The translations under genes were made by a program, and so were the position numbers. 56,022 nt of DNA from Rhizobium pisi (GTDB lineage Bacteria > Pseudomonadota > Alphaproteobacteria > Rhizobiales > Rhizobiaceae), in the NCBI RefSeq assembly GCF_003938655.1, contig NZ_RJJT01000033.1, positions 1-56,022 of the forward strand, read 5' to 3'. Every line of letters begins with the position of its first letter. Within the stretch, counting starts at the first letter, position 1. The notes beneath the pieces were generated by a model. It made no database searches. It saw nothing but the letters and a program-made list of their open reading frames with translations, and was not told the origin of the DNA. Below are positions 34,798 to 43,741 of the stretch, one piece after another.

Positions 34798-36438
34798 ATG
34801 CAAGTTATTGATATTGAGGCAATTGCGCAAAAATCAAATTCCAGCCTGCAGCAAGCATGGCATCTTGGATGTACCGGCCGTTCGGTCGAAGCGCTTGCGA
34901 TGGCCGGCCAAATTCTTGACGACGCCAGGTCGCAGGGCGACGATCGGCTCGCCGCTCAATGCGATACCGATATTGCCTGGTACTGTTTTCAGATCGGCAA
35001 GGCCGAGCTTGGGCTGACGCATGTCCGCCGGGCGGTAGACTTCTGGAAATCGACCGGGGAGCTCACGCAGGAAGCCCATGCCCGGGCCTATTTCGGATGG
35101 CTGCTCCTGGAGCTGGGCTTGCCGGAAGAAGCGATCGAAGAGGCGACCCGCGCATTGGATCTGGCCGACAGGACCGGGGACCGGAAGGCGCAGAGCCTCG
35201 CCACCAACGTCATCGGAATTATCTTCTGGTACAACAAGCAACCCGACCGGGCCATCCTGATGAGCGAAAGGTCCGTCGAGCTCGCCCGATCGATCGGCGA
35301 CAGGACCTATGAATGCTGGTGGCTCATCAATCTCGGCGGCGCTCATTCGGAAGGCGGCTATATCGCGCAGGCTCTCGGCCAGCAGGAGGAAGGCCACCGG
35401 ATGCTCATCAGGGCGCTGGACCTGACCGAACAGGCGCTCGACATTGCAATCCAGACCGGCGACAGCTGGGCGGCGCGCATCTGCCTCGGCAACCAGGCCG
35501 ACTACTACGGTCACCTCGGCGAGCACGACAAGGCGCTCCAGTGCATGCTCCGCTATCAGCAGTTTCAGCAGAACAGCTATGTCAGGGACAGGCAGCAATA
35601 TCTCTACACTTTGGGCCAGGTCTACAACAATTACGGAAAATTCGAGGAAGCCCTGTCGCTGCTGCTCGAGGCCGTGGAGCTGATCGACGAGGGCGGCAGC
35701 TTCGATTCCTATATCCAGATCTATCTATATCTGTCGCATGCCCATGAGGGGCTCGGGCAGTTCGATCTGGCGCTGGAGGCGCATAAGAAATACCATCAGG
35801 CATATTTGCAGAATAGCGCCGAGAGAACCCAGCAGCGCCCGCGTCTCGCCGAAATCTACTATGAAACCAAACGGCTGAAGGAAGTTGCCGAAACGGAGGC
35901 AAAGCGCGCCGACACGCTGGAGGCGTCCTATCAGAAATTGCAGGAGCAGACCGATATTCTTGCGAGCGCCGTCTATCTGGACGCGCTGACTGGGCTTTAT
36001 AACCGCAAATATCTCGACAGCCGCTTCAAGGAGCTGACGTCCGAGAAACGTCCATATTCCGTCGCGATGCTTGACGTCGATCACTTCAAGGCGATCAACG
36101 ACAACTTCTCGCACATGATCGGCGACCAGGTTCTCAGCGCCATCGGGACCATATTGCGCAACCAGCTCAGGGCGACCGATCAGGCCATTCGTTTCGGCGG
36201 CGAGGAATTCGTCATCTTGCTGACCGGCACTCCACGAGCTGCCGCCGATGTCTGCGAGAGGCTGCGTTCGGCTGTCGAACACTGGGACTGGTCGACGATC
36301 TGCAACGGACTGCGCGTCACGATCAGCATCGGCGTCGCCGGCTCCCTGTCTGCCAATTCTCCGAAGGAGATTTTGGAGATCGCCGACCAGAAGCTCTATA
36401 CGGCGAAAAAGAGCGGCCGCAACCGGGTCGTTTCATAG
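34798..36438 (+). CDS. TPR-containing diguanylate cyclase (GGDEF)
   Basis: Tetratricopeptide-like helical repeats fill residues about 10-350, a short coiled region follows (about 360-400), and a GGDEF domain ends the protein. The active site reads GGEEF (RFGGEEFVILL), which is catalytically competent, so it should make c-di-GMP. There is no membrane segment from the chosen start. ATG 34798 was chosen because the helical repeats begin soon after it; the frame is open from 34708, and neither start has a strong ribosome site. No allosteric inhibitory RxxD motif is seen directly before the signature. Confidence 0.82.
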   Translation: MQVIDIEAIAQKSNSSLQQAWHLGCTGRSVEALAMAGQILDDARSQGDDRLAAQCDTDIAWYCFQIGKAELGLTHVRRAVDFWKSTGELTQEAHARAYFGWLLLELGLPEEAIEEATRALDLADRTGDRKAQSLATNVIGIIFWYNKQPDRAILMSERSVELARSIGDRTYECWWLINLGGAHSEGGYIAQALGQQEEGHRMLIRALDLTEQALDIAIQTGDSWAARICLGNQADYYGHLGEHDKALQCMLRYQQFQQNSYVRDRQQYLYTLGQVYNNYGKFEEALSLLLEAVELIDEGGSFDSYIQIYLYLSHAHEGLGQFDLALEAHKKYHQAYLQNSAERTQQRPRLAEIYYETKRLKEVAETEAKRADTLEASYQKLQEQTDILASAVYLDALTGLYNRKYLDSRFKELTSEKRPYSVAMLDVDHFKAINDNFSHMIGDQVLSAIGTILRNQLRATDQAIRFGGEEFVILLTGTPRAAADVCERLRSAVEHWDWSTICNGLRVTISIGVAGSLSANSPKEILEIADQKLYTAKKSGRNRVVS

Positions 36439-36573
36439 CTGCTGTTTGGCGACAACGGCCTCATCCCGCGTTTTGGCAACGGCCAGGAAGAAACGTGCAA
36501 TCTGGCGATCGGCACGAGACTTTCGCCCTTCGCGCACGACTGGGCAAAACCCTTGCTGGGGCGCCGATTTCAT
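36433..36573 (-). CDS. Possible small protein, 46 aa
   Basis: A minus-strand frame in the gap between the two c-di-GMP genes encodes MKSAPQQGFCPVVREGRKSR and 26 further residues. Its composition is not unlike a real protein, but there is no visible ribosome binding site and it overlaps the end of the upstream gene by six bases. I recognise no family. It is listed only as a weak candidate. Confidence 0.15.
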   Translation of the reverse strand: MKSAPQQGFCPVVREGRKSRADRQIARFFLAVAKTRDEAVVAKQQL

Positions 36574-36687
36574 AACAATGAGGCAGACCGCGTCTCGGCG
36601 ATCTTGGCGCCGCACGCATCTTCGTCGGTTGTTCGCGGCACGGCATTGCAACCGCGAGATCTCGATTAGTACTCTATCAAATATTCA

Positions 36688-38445
36688 ATGAGACATTTGG
36701 GCGAACGAAACAGCGAGAGCCTCTTGAGTAATAAACGATCCAGGACAAACGTCGAGCTCGAGAATCTGCTTCGCCAGCTTGGCCTGGCCCTCGAGGCATC
36801 CGGGATCGGGATCTGGCAGCATAATATCGCGAAAAACCAGACGCGGTGGGACGAGCAGCTGAAGGCGATCTACGGCGTTCCCAAGGCTCCGCTCGATGTC
36901 ATATGGCTCGACAGCATCCACCCCGACGACCTGGCGCCGACCAATGCGATATTTCTGCGGGCTATCGAAACCAAATCGGACTATGCCTCCGAGTTCCGCA
37001 TCATCCGGCCGGACGGGGCGATCCGCTATTTGCGGTCGCGGGCCCGATATTTCGTGGACGCCGCCGGGGATCCCTGCTTCGTCGGAGCCGAATGGGACGT
37101 CACGGACGATGTGCTTCTCAACAAGGAGCTTGAGAGGAGCCGGGCGGAAGCTCGGCTTGCCGCCGATCACGATCACCTCACCGGCCTCCTGAACCGGCGC
37201 AGCTTCGATTTCGCCCTGTCGGAGCTTGCGCGCCAAGAGAGCGCCAAGGTTACGCTTCTTCACATCGACGTGGATCATTTCAAGGAGATCAATGACCGTT
37301 TCGGGCATGCGGTCGGCGATCTGGTTCTCCGTCACGTCAGCAAAATTCTGCTGGAAGCCATTTCGGCCGGAGACGTGGCTGCGCGCCTCGGCGGCGACGA
37401 ATTCGCCGTCCTCATTCCGAAGGACGAGTGCGACAAGACCAATGCGGTGCTCGATCATATTCAGACGAGCCTGGAGAAACCGATCCCCATCGGCGATCAG
37501 ACGCTGATGGTCTGTTGCTCCATCGGCGTTGCCAGTGCGATGAGTGCGGATCTCGCCAAGCTGCTCTCGCAGTCCGATCTGGCATTGTACCACGCCAAGC
37601 GGAACGGCCGGAATCGCGCCGAGATATTTTCCGACGAAATGGCGTCTACCCTGGCGAGCGAAAGGCAGCTCGCCCAGGATCTGCGCTCAGGGCTGGCGCT
37701 CGGTCAGATCCGCCCATTCTACCAGGTGCAGGTCGATGCCAAATCGTTCCGGGTCAATGGCGTCGAAGCCCTGGCGAGATGGCACCATCCGACGCGGGGG
37801 ATTCTCGCGCCCGCCCATTTCCTGTCGCTCGCCTCCTATAATGGACTGGTCGCGGAGCTTGACCATGTCATTCTGACGGCGGTGCTCGCGGATATGAAAT
37901 CCTCGGCATCCCTGCTGGACGGGATCCGGGTGTCCGTCAATCTGTCCGCCGATCGTCTCGACGATCCAGAGTTGGTCACCAAGCTCGGCAGCTATGACAT
38001 ACCGCCCGGCCGGTTAAGCTTCGAGCTGATCGAAACGATTTTTCTGGACAGCCTGAGCGATCACGTCAGGCAGAACATCCAAGCCATCAAGTCCTTCGGC
38101 ATCGATATCGAGATCGACGATCTCGGCTCCGGTCACGCCTCCCTGCTGGGCCTGCTCGAACTGAGGCCGGATCGCGTCAAGATCGATCGCCAGTTGGTCA
38201 TGCCGATCCTGCAATCGGTCCCGAGCCGCCGGCTGGTGAGTTCGCTGGTCGACATAGCGCGCGCGCTTGACATGGAGGTCATCGCGGAAGGGGTGGAGAC
38301 GATCGACCATGCCAAGGTGCTTGCCGATCTCGGCGTTCACACCCTTCAGGGCTATGCGTTCGGACGACCGCAGTCGCTTGCCGATCTGACGGCGCGACTG
38401 GAGCAGGAGGCATTGGACGCACGGCAGGTTAATCGCGCGGGTTGA
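36688..38445 (+). CDS. PAS-GGDEF-EAL protein (bifunctional c-di-GMP enzyme)
   Basis: The 585-residue protein is cytoplasmic, with a PAS domain (about residues 30-150), a GGDEF domain with an intact RLGGDEFAVL site (about 160-310) and an EAL domain (about 325-570) that retains EALARW, DDLGSGHASL and EGVET. Both synthesis and hydrolysis of c-di-GMP are therefore possible. The PAS domain presumably senses a small ligand, redox or light cue. Located 250 bases downstream of the TPR-GGDEF gene, it may form a local pair with it. Its end overlaps by 17 bases the 3' end of the asparagine-synthetase-like gene on the other strand. Confidence 0.87.
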   Translation: MRHLGERNSESLLSNKRSRTNVELENLLRQLGLALEASGIGIWQHNIAKNQTRWDEQLKAIYGVPKAPLDVIWLDSIHPDDLAPTNAIFLRAIETKSDYASEFRIIRPDGAIRYLRSRARYFVDAAGDPCFVGAEWDVTDDVLLNKELERSRAEARLAADHDHLTGLLNRRSFDFALSELARQESAKVTLLHIDVDHFKEINDRFGHAVGDLVLRHVSKILLEAISAGDVAARLGGDEFAVLIPKDECDKTNAVLDHIQTSLEKPIPIGDQTLMVCCSIGVASAMSADLAKLLSQSDLALYHAKRNGRNRAEIFSDEMASTLASERQLAQDLRSGLALGQIRPFYQVQVDAKSFRVNGVEALARWHHPTRGILAPAHFLSLASYNGLVAELDHVILTAVLADMKSSASLLDGIRVSVNLSADRLDDPELVTKLGSYDIPPGRLSFELIETIFLDSLSDHVRQNIQAIKSFGIDIEIDDLGSGHASLLGLLELRPDRVKIDRQLVMPILQSVPSRRLVSSLVDIARALDMEVIAEGVETIDHAKVLADLGVHTLQGYAFGRPQSLADLTARLEQEALDARQVNRAG

Positions 38446-40147
38446 CGAGAGGCATCGCGCCTTCGCCTCCCGTTCCATCAAATTCCGGCGACGCGCTTCG
38501 AGGCTGATCGCTTCGATCTCGTCCGGCGTGGGCGCGAAGCGTGCCGGCGGAGCGAGGTTCGTCCAGCCGGCGCAACATGTATTCGACATTGAAGGCATGG
38601 AAGAGGAAGCCGACGTCACCGAGCGAGGAATGAGGCCGGACGGCCCGGACGGCGGCAATCAAGCGGTCCGCGTCGACGAGCCCCAACTCGTGCAGGCGGC
38701 AGCTCCGCGTCAGGTCACGCGCGATCCCACCCGCGCCGGTGACGAGGGATGTTGTCAGGTAGGGTTCGAAATTCTCCCGCAACGGAATGTCCAGAAACGG
38801 CTCGGGGTAGCCGAGATGCCGCAGCAGGCGGCGGTGCAGGATTTTGTGCTGCCGCCAGGCGAGAGGCAGGCTGCGGTAGAAGCGGACCGCCTCCGGCTGG
38901 GCAAACGGGCTGATGGGCCAGAGGCCGTGGGCAGCAAACAGCGGCGCACGGGCGGCCTGCGCCTCCAGCACCGAGATCGGCAGGACGGGGAAGGGGGCTC
39001 TGTCGCAATGGGCGGCATAATCGGCGAGGCGGTCCTTCAGGGATTTTGACAGGGCCGGCGGAAAGGCCTCCGGAAGAAAGGCGTCGTTGACGTTGCGGGC
39101 GAGCTGCTCGGGCGCCTGTTCGAAGGCATGGGCCATCAGCAATTCGTCGCCGCCGGTTCCTGTCGCCACGACGCGCGCGCCGGAGGCGGCGACGAAGGCT
39201 TTCAGCAGACGGCCGAGCGGTCGTTGCAGATCGGCGTTGTAAGGGGCGGCTTCGTAATCGGCATGCCGGGCGAAGGTGGAGGGCACCATGGGCACGGCGC
39301 CGACCGGCAGCAGCATGTCCCGGAACCCGAAGTGGTCGATTGCGAGCGCGCGCCGGCCGATCTGCTGGCTCTGCGCCGCTCCGCCGATCTCCAGCGCGTA
39401 GGTCGGCAGGCCCGGATGCCGGGCGGCCAATATGGCGGCCACGACGGCCGAATCCAGGCCGCCGCTGAATTCACTTGCGACCACGTAGGGTTTCAGCGGC
39501 CAGCGCTGCAGCAGCGCGTCCACCAGCCCGCGAGCCGCCGCAGCAATATCGGCATCGTCCCGGAGAGGGCTCGGAACGTAATACTCCGCCGGAGCCGGAT
39601 ATGTCACCTTCACGGCGCCGTCGTTGTGGATGGTAAGAGAGGCCCGTTCCGTCACCATGAAGACGGAACGGAACATCGTCGTTGCCGCATAAGGTAAAGT
39701 TCCGGTCAGGCGCAGGCCGGTCCGCTCCACGTCGACGTCGTCGAGGTCGAGATCGGGGTAGAAGTCGGCGATCGACCATGACAGGTCGATCCGCGCGCCC
39801 GCCACCCTGATGTAGAGGGGTGCGACGCCGCCATGCCCGGCGGAAAGGGTGGCCGTGCCGGTTCGGCTGTCGATCGAGATCGACTGGTGGTCCAGCGGCC
39901 ATTGCTGATGCGCGGCGCAGAAAGCCTTAGCCTGCTCCATCGTCCAATCGGCGCGCGGCCGGCCCAGCCTGTCCGGACCGGCGCAGCGTTCGCGGCAGAG
40001 CAGGATCGTGCCCTCCGGCGTTTCCCAGCGAAAGCTTTCAAGCAGGGGATGGTCGAGAATATCAATCCGCGCTGCCGGGCTTTGAAAAGCCTGCCGTTGC
40101 CCGTTTGGCGCGGGCAAGCGTTCCCGATCGATCGTTCCCTTGAACAT
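38429..40147 (-). CDS. Asparagine-synthetase-like amide-forming enzyme without glutaminase site
   Basis: The 572-residue protein has the ATP-pyrophosphatase P-loop SGGLDS at 228-233 and a second conserved TGTGGDELL at 329-337, both needed for adenylating a carboxylate. The N-terminal region begins MFKGTIDRER and so lacks the Cys-2 nucleophile that glutamine-dependent asparagine synthetases need. Enzymes built this way include lasso-peptide cyclases and beta-lactam synthetases, which form amide bonds within a peptide or small molecule. It is the last gene of a minus-strand cluster whose smaller members could be its substrates. Asparagine formation itself is unlikely. Confidence 0.75.
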   Translation of the reverse strand: MFKGTIDRERLPAPNGQRQAFQSPAARIDILDHPLLESFRWETPEGTILLCRERCAGPDRLGRPRADWTMEQAKAFCAAHQQWPLDHQSISIDSRTGTATLSAGHGGVAPLYIRVAGARIDLSWSIADFYPDLDLDDVDVERTGLRLTGTLPYAATTMFRSVFMVTERASLTIHNDGAVKVTYPAPAEYYVPSPLRDDADIAAAARGLVDALLQRWPLKPYVVASEFSGGLDSAVVAAILAARHPGLPTYALEIGGAAQSQQIGRRALAIDHFGFRDMLLPVGAVPMVPSTFARHADYEAAPYNADLQRPLGRLLKAFVAASGARVVATGTGGDELLMAHAFEQAPEQLARNVNDAFLPEAFPPALSKSLKDRLADYAAHCDRAPFPVLPISVLEAQAARAPLFAAHGLWPISPFAQPEAVRFYRSLPLAWRQHKILHRRLLRHLGYPEPFLDIPLRENFEPYLTTSLVTGAGGIARDLTRSCRLHELGLVDADRLIAAVRAVRPHSSLGDVGFLFHAFNVEYMLRRLDEPRSAGTLRAHAGRDRSDQPRSASPEFDGTGGEGAMPLVNPRD

Positions 40148-40283
40148 GGCGTAATCTTTCCGATGTCACCTGACGAAAGTAGTGGCCGCCGCTTCTCCGG
40201 CGGTCACTGCAGCGTGTTGGGATGCCCGGGACAAACCCGAGCACGACGACGGAGGAACTGGCGGGCTTTGTCGCCGGCTCGGC

Positions 40284-40442
40284 TCAGACGTCGAGCTTGT
40301 CCATATCGCCCGGCTTCCCGCCCTTGATCATGGCGGCGATTTCGGTCGCGGACGGCGTCTGCCCGACGCGCGGAGCTTTGGCGAACACGTTCAGTTCGTT
40401 GCCGATGGTATCAGACTGCTTGGGGGTTCTGGTCGTATCCAT
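40284..40442 (-). CDS. Small 52-aa protein, possible precursor peptide
   Basis: ATG 40442 has a GGAGAG ribosome site seven bases ahead and encodes MDTTRTPKQSDTIGNELNVF and 32 further residues ending in GGKPGDMDKLDV. The acidic and Gly-rich tail after a polar region would be consistent with a leader-core layout. Its gene stands 137 bases before the synthetase-like gene on the same strand. It does not show the lasso-leader Thr at the penultimate position, so a lasso peptide is not claimed. A regulatory or accessory small protein is an alternative. Confidence 0.55.
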   Translation of the reverse strand: MDTTRTPKQSDTIGNELNVFAKAPRVGQTPSATEIAAMIKGGKPGDMDKLDV

Positions 40443-40511
40443 GGTATTGCTCTCCAATTGAGGGTTGATCATCCCGCAATCTTGCGGGCGGGTGGCTTGG
40501 CTGCGCCAACA

Positions 40512-40592
40512 CTAGGGTGACGCCGCTTGCGCGATGACCTTGACGCGACTGGCAGCTTGCCCGGCGGAATTTCTCGCGGTGTAAATCGACAT
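40512..40592 (-). CDS. Tiny 26-aa ORF with strong ribosome site
   Basis: On the minus strand, AAAGGAGAGG lies eight bases before ATG 40592, which opens a 26-codon frame MSIYTARNSAGQAASRVKVI plus six residues, closed by TAG. It lies between the unknown paralogue A and the 52-aa gene, so the cluster carries two very small ORFs in tandem. Its size alone makes a chance frame possible, but the ribosome site is better than average for this window. A precursor peptide or leader peptide would fit. Confidence 0.4.
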   Translation of the reverse strand: MSIYTARNSAGQAASRVKVIAQAASP

Positions 40593-40661
40593 TGCCGTAT
40601 CCTCTCCTTTCAGGGGTTTGATGGCTTGCTCAAGCGTTGATGATGCGTTGGGTTTCCGAAC

Positions 40662-41375
40662 CTATGGGCCTCCCGTCGCCAAAAAGGTTCCGTTGGCGTT
40701 GTAGATCACGGTGAAGGTTGCGTAGCCTGTGGTGAAATCGCAGCATGCCGCATTGGTCTCGTCATAGGACACGGCGCTTCCGGGCGGCTGGTAGCCCGTC
40801 TTCACGAAAAAGATCTGCTCCGGTATGCAACTCAAGACGGCGTTGGGGGCGGGGGCGACGTAGCTCGACAGAATGATCGCCTGGTCGTTGTTCAGCGCGG
40901 CGACGCCGCAATAGAGCTCCGGAACCGGCAAGGGCGTATAGGTGGGCACGATCATGCCAAAGGCTCCGACCGGAACCTTGGATTGATAGGCCGGCACGGA
41001 AAGCCCGAGCGGATCGAGCGACAGGGTCGTGCAATTGTCAGGCGAACCACTAGGCGTCGTGAGCGTGATCGCGCGGGCCGCCGTGGTGGTGCTGACGATC
41101 GATCGCGTGGCATCGAGCGTGATGAGCGCGATGAACTCAGAGGGCGTCACCGCTTGCCCGGTGCTGAGGGCGCCCGCGTAGATCTGGCTGTCCAGACCGA
41201 AATTGATCTGGGCTCCCGAACTCGTGTAGTTGCCGACGCTCTGGCAGCCGAGACTGCTGCTGAGAACGGAAGGGCTCGGCAAAGAGGGAAAGGCGGCCTG
41301 CTTCTGAAAGACATAAAAATATTGTGTCGTCTGCGACAGGTTGCGAACGATGATCTGGTAGGACGAACTGGTCAT
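40662..41375 (-). CDS. Unknown protein A of the synthetase cluster (237 aa)
   Basis: The protein is rich in Ser, Thr, Ala, Gly and aromatic residues, has six or more cysteines and no signal peptide. It shares an evident pattern with the neighbouring protein B: IIVRNLSQ versus INVKNYEP at the start, DPLGLSVPAY versus SPLGLSAPVY in the middle, and FTTGYATFTVIYNANGTF versus FTGGYTVCNVTLNANGTW at the end. These blocks look like beta-strands. I recognise no family. ATG 41375 was chosen because the shared N-terminal pattern begins immediately after it. Confidence 0.65.
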   Translation of the reverse strand: MTSSSYQIIVRNLSQTTQYFYVFQKQAAFPSLPSPSVLSSSLGCQSVGNYTSSGAQINFGLDSQIYAGALSTGQAVTPSEFIALITLDATRSIVSTTTAARAITLTTPSGSPDNCTTLSLDPLGLSVPAYQSKVPVGAFGMIVPTYTPLPVPELYCGVAALNNDQAIILSSYVAPAPNAVLSCIPEQIFFVKTGYQPPGSAVSYDETNAACCDFTTGYATFTVIYNANGTFLATGGP

Positions 41376-41495
41376 GACGTGCGACACTCCCGGCTGAGAT
41401 CCCACCTGTTCGTCGCCCCGGCAAGCGGCGGCAATCGCGCGGATGGCGCGCATGCGGGCGAAGAGGGGACGCTTCGCCCGCATGCTTGCCGAGGC

Positions 41496-42167
41496 TTACT
41501 GGCGCTGTACGGTCCAGGTGCCATTGGCGTTCAGGGTGACGTTGCAGACGGTGTAGCCGCCGGTGAAATCGGCGATCGCCGCGGTTACGCTCGACTGCGT
41601 GAAATCCATGACGCTGCCGGGCGTATAGGAGCCGGTCTGGACATAATATTTCAGGATCGGCTGGCAATCGGTATTGCCGAGCGGGTTTGCCTGCACGAAG
41701 TTGGACAGCACGATGCCGCCATTGACGTCGACCGCCGAGCCGACGTTGTAGTAGGGCGGCGAGGTGAAGCTCGGCGTGGTGATGCGGAAGGCGCCAGGCT
41801 GCACCCCTTCACCGTAGACCGGGGCGGAAAGGCCGAGCGGGCTGACGGTTGCAGTCGTCCAGTCGTTTGGTTTACCGCTGCCACCCGACGCTGGAGCGAG
41901 ATCGACGGCGCGGCTGGCCGACGCGTAGCCGGAAGCGGAGCCGATCGACGGCGGCGTATTCGCCTGCTGAATGCCCGCATAATATTGCAGGTTGACCTGG
42001 AAGGTCAGGATCGAACCTCCAGAATCGTAGTTGGCGAGGGTCTGCGAGAAAAGGCTGTTCGAATAGACTTGGCCGCCGCCGGTATAAATGGCCGGCTGTT
42101 GGAAGAAGAAGAAGCCTTGCGCCTGCGGCTCGTAGTTTTTCACGTTGATGGTCAGCAAAGTAGACAT
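41496..42167 (-). CDS. Unknown protein B of the synthetase cluster (223 aa)
   Basis: This is the first gene of the minus-strand cluster and a paralogue of protein A, most alike in the last 110 residues. It is rich in Gly, Ser, Asn and Tyr, predicted all-beta, and lacks a signal peptide and membrane segments. AGAAGGG precedes the ATG. No function can be assigned. Gene duplication next to an amide-forming enzyme suggests that A and B work together, perhaps as a heteromer, or are the modified products themselves. Confidence 0.65.
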   Translation of the reverse strand: MSTLLTINVKNYEPQAQGFFFFQQPAIYTGGGQVYSNSLFSQTLANYDSGGSILTFQVNLQYYAGIQQANTPPSIGSASGYASASRAVDLAPASGGSGKPNDWTTATVSPLGLSAPVYGEGVQPGAFRITTPSFTSPPYYNVGSAVDVNGGIVLSNFVQANPLGNTDCQPILKYYVQTGSYTPGSVMDFTQSSVTAAIADFTGGYTVCNVTLNANGTWTVQRQ

Positions 42168-42343
42168 GGTCAACAACCCTTCTGCGTTGAGAGTGGAAAC
42201 AAGGGTTCCCGCCGCGGCGGGGGCAGCCGTTCGCTGTTGCCGATGATGAAACCCTGGCTAGAAAGATCGTTGATGATCTATGTGATAGCAACTTAAACGT
42301 GTTGAGCGCAGGTTGAAAAATCTATCCAAATTTGCGTCTGGCG

Positions 42344-42688
42344 TTACGGATGCTCCGGGGGAATGGATTCGACCAATCCCATGAGATTGGACCGGGCTGC
42401 CGCAGGCCGGTCGCGCAGCGCCAGAACCAATTGCAATTCCGTGGTCGAGATCGGGCTGTTTCTGTGCCAGTCCATGGTGCCTCGCCCGAGCAGCAGCCAG
42501 TCGAGGGAGACGTCCAGGAGGTGTGCCAGCGCGCAGGCGCTTTCGAGCGATGTGTGGCCACCGTTCTGCCAGCGCGAAACGGCGGCGACGGAGACGTTGA
42601 GCTCTGCCGCGAGCGCGTGAACTTTGCGGAATTTGCCGCGGGATATCGCCTCGCGAATGCGTCTGCCGCGTGCCAGGTCGTGCGTCAT
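42344..42688 (-). CDS. Xre-type helix-turn-helix regulator
   Basis: The 114-residue protein has a Cro/CI helix-turn-helix at residues about 12-65: VHALAAELNVSVAAVSRWQN followed by TSLESACALAHLLDVSLDWLL. A GGGGAGG ribosome site fixes ATG 42688. The C-terminal 45 residues are of unknown function. It is encoded 176 bases upstream of protein B on the same strand and divergent from the luxI-type gene, so it is placed to control both the unknown cluster and the quorum genes. Confidence 0.8.
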   Translation of the reverse strand: MTHDLARGRRIREAISRGKFRKVHALAAELNVSVAAVSRWQNGGHTSLESACALAHLLDVSLDWLLLGRGTMDWHRNSPISTTELQLVLALRDRPAAARSNLMGLVESIPPEHP

Positions 42689-42926
42689 CGGAATCCTCCC
42701 CATGGTCCCATCGAAATTGACAGAATTGACGGGCACGGAGAGCGTTCGGCCGATCAAATATCAGAAATCGCTTATGGAAGTGAAGGCCAAGGCGAGGCCC
42801 CGGTCAATCTGGTGAAATATCCATATTGCCCGGGATCGGTCTCCCGTTGTGAAACGTCCGGAAGCAGGACGCGCAAGACTGCGCAGCGGTTCTGCGATCA
42901 GGACTTCGGGATCAGGAGGGACGGAG

Positions 42927-43577
42927 ATGTTGCGCATCCTCACCAGAGATATGTTCGAAACCGATCGGCGTGCTTTCGATGAAATGTTTCGGGCACGCGC
43001 CGCCGTCTTCCGCGACCGGCTGGGATGGCAGGTCGATGTCAGGGATGAGTGGGAAAGGGATCGATACGACGAGACGGAAGATCCCGTCTATCTCGTGACG
43101 CAATGGCCTTCCGGCGCGCTGACGGGGTCGCTGCGCCTGCTGCCGACCACGGGCGCGACGATGCTTAAGAGCGAGTTCCGTCAATTCTTTGACGAGCCTT
43201 TCGACGTCGACAGCCCGACGACCTGGGAATGCACCCGCTTCTGCGTTCATCCGCTTGCCGGGCTTGCCGATCAGAATTCATCGCGCACGGTCGCGACCGA
43301 ACTGCTCTCCGGGCTTTGCGATCTCGCGCTCGATACCGGCATCGAAAGCATTGTCGGCGTCTATGACGCCGCGATGATCGGCGTCTACCGCCGGATCGGC
43401 TGGAGGCCGACGCCGCTTGCTCGATCCCGGCCCGAGATCGGCAACCTCTATGTCGGCCTGTGGGAGGTGACGGCTGAGAATTCCCACACACTTCGCGCCA
43501 ACCTGTCCCGTCTTGTCGAGCAGGCCTCTCGCAATCTTGCCGAAGCGGCTGTCGAAAGGCATGGCGGTTTCAGGTGA
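42927..43577 (+). CDS. LuxI-type N-acyl-homoserine lactone synthase
   Basis: The 216-residue protein keeps the invariant LuxI residues at nearly canonical positions: R24, F28, W34, D45, D48, R70, E101 and R104. It should therefore make an acyl-homoserine lactone signal from acyl-ACP and S-adenosylmethionine. ATG 42927 has AGGAGG upstream and gives the normal N-terminus; the frame is open earlier without support. The gene is followed by a LuxR-type gene after 164 bases. I could not find a convincing lux-box upstream. Assignment to a named rhizobial system (rai, cin, rhi, tra) is not possible from sequence reading alone. Confidence 0.9.
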   Translation: MLRILTRDMFETDRRAFDEMFRARAAVFRDRLGWQVDVRDEWERDRYDETEDPVYLVTQWPSGALTGSLRLLPTTGATMLKSEFRQFFDEPFDVDSPTTWECTRFCVHPLAGLADQNSSRTVATELLSGLCDLALDTGIESIVGVYDAAMIGVYRRIGWRPTPLARSRPEIGNLYVGLWEVTAENSHTLRANLSRLVEQASRNLAEAAVERHGGFR

Positions 43578-43741
43578 GTGCGGCCTTGTCGCGCGGACTG
43601 AGAGCGACCGCCCAGACTGGGATATGCCGCGCCAGGCCTTAACCTATTTTTCACGCCATGCCGGGGATAGGCTTTTATCAGAAGTCGCTAAATGATACCA
43701 ATGCGGGTGGTAAATTAAACGCACAACCACGAGTCCATCTC

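Noticed and set aside
38429..40592. Calling the synthetase cluster a lasso-peptide operon
   Set aside because: The small ORFs lack the penultimate Thr and the usual leader motif, and no adjacent transglutaminase-type B protein is present; the transglutaminase-like genes at 50286 and 51265 are 10 kb away and of another subfamily.
40983..42296. 437-codon plus-strand frame over unknown proteins A and B
   Set aside because: It is rich in Arg and Gly with no motif or ribosome site, whereas the minus-strand frames are mutually homologous and have ribosome sites, which argues strongly for the minus strand.
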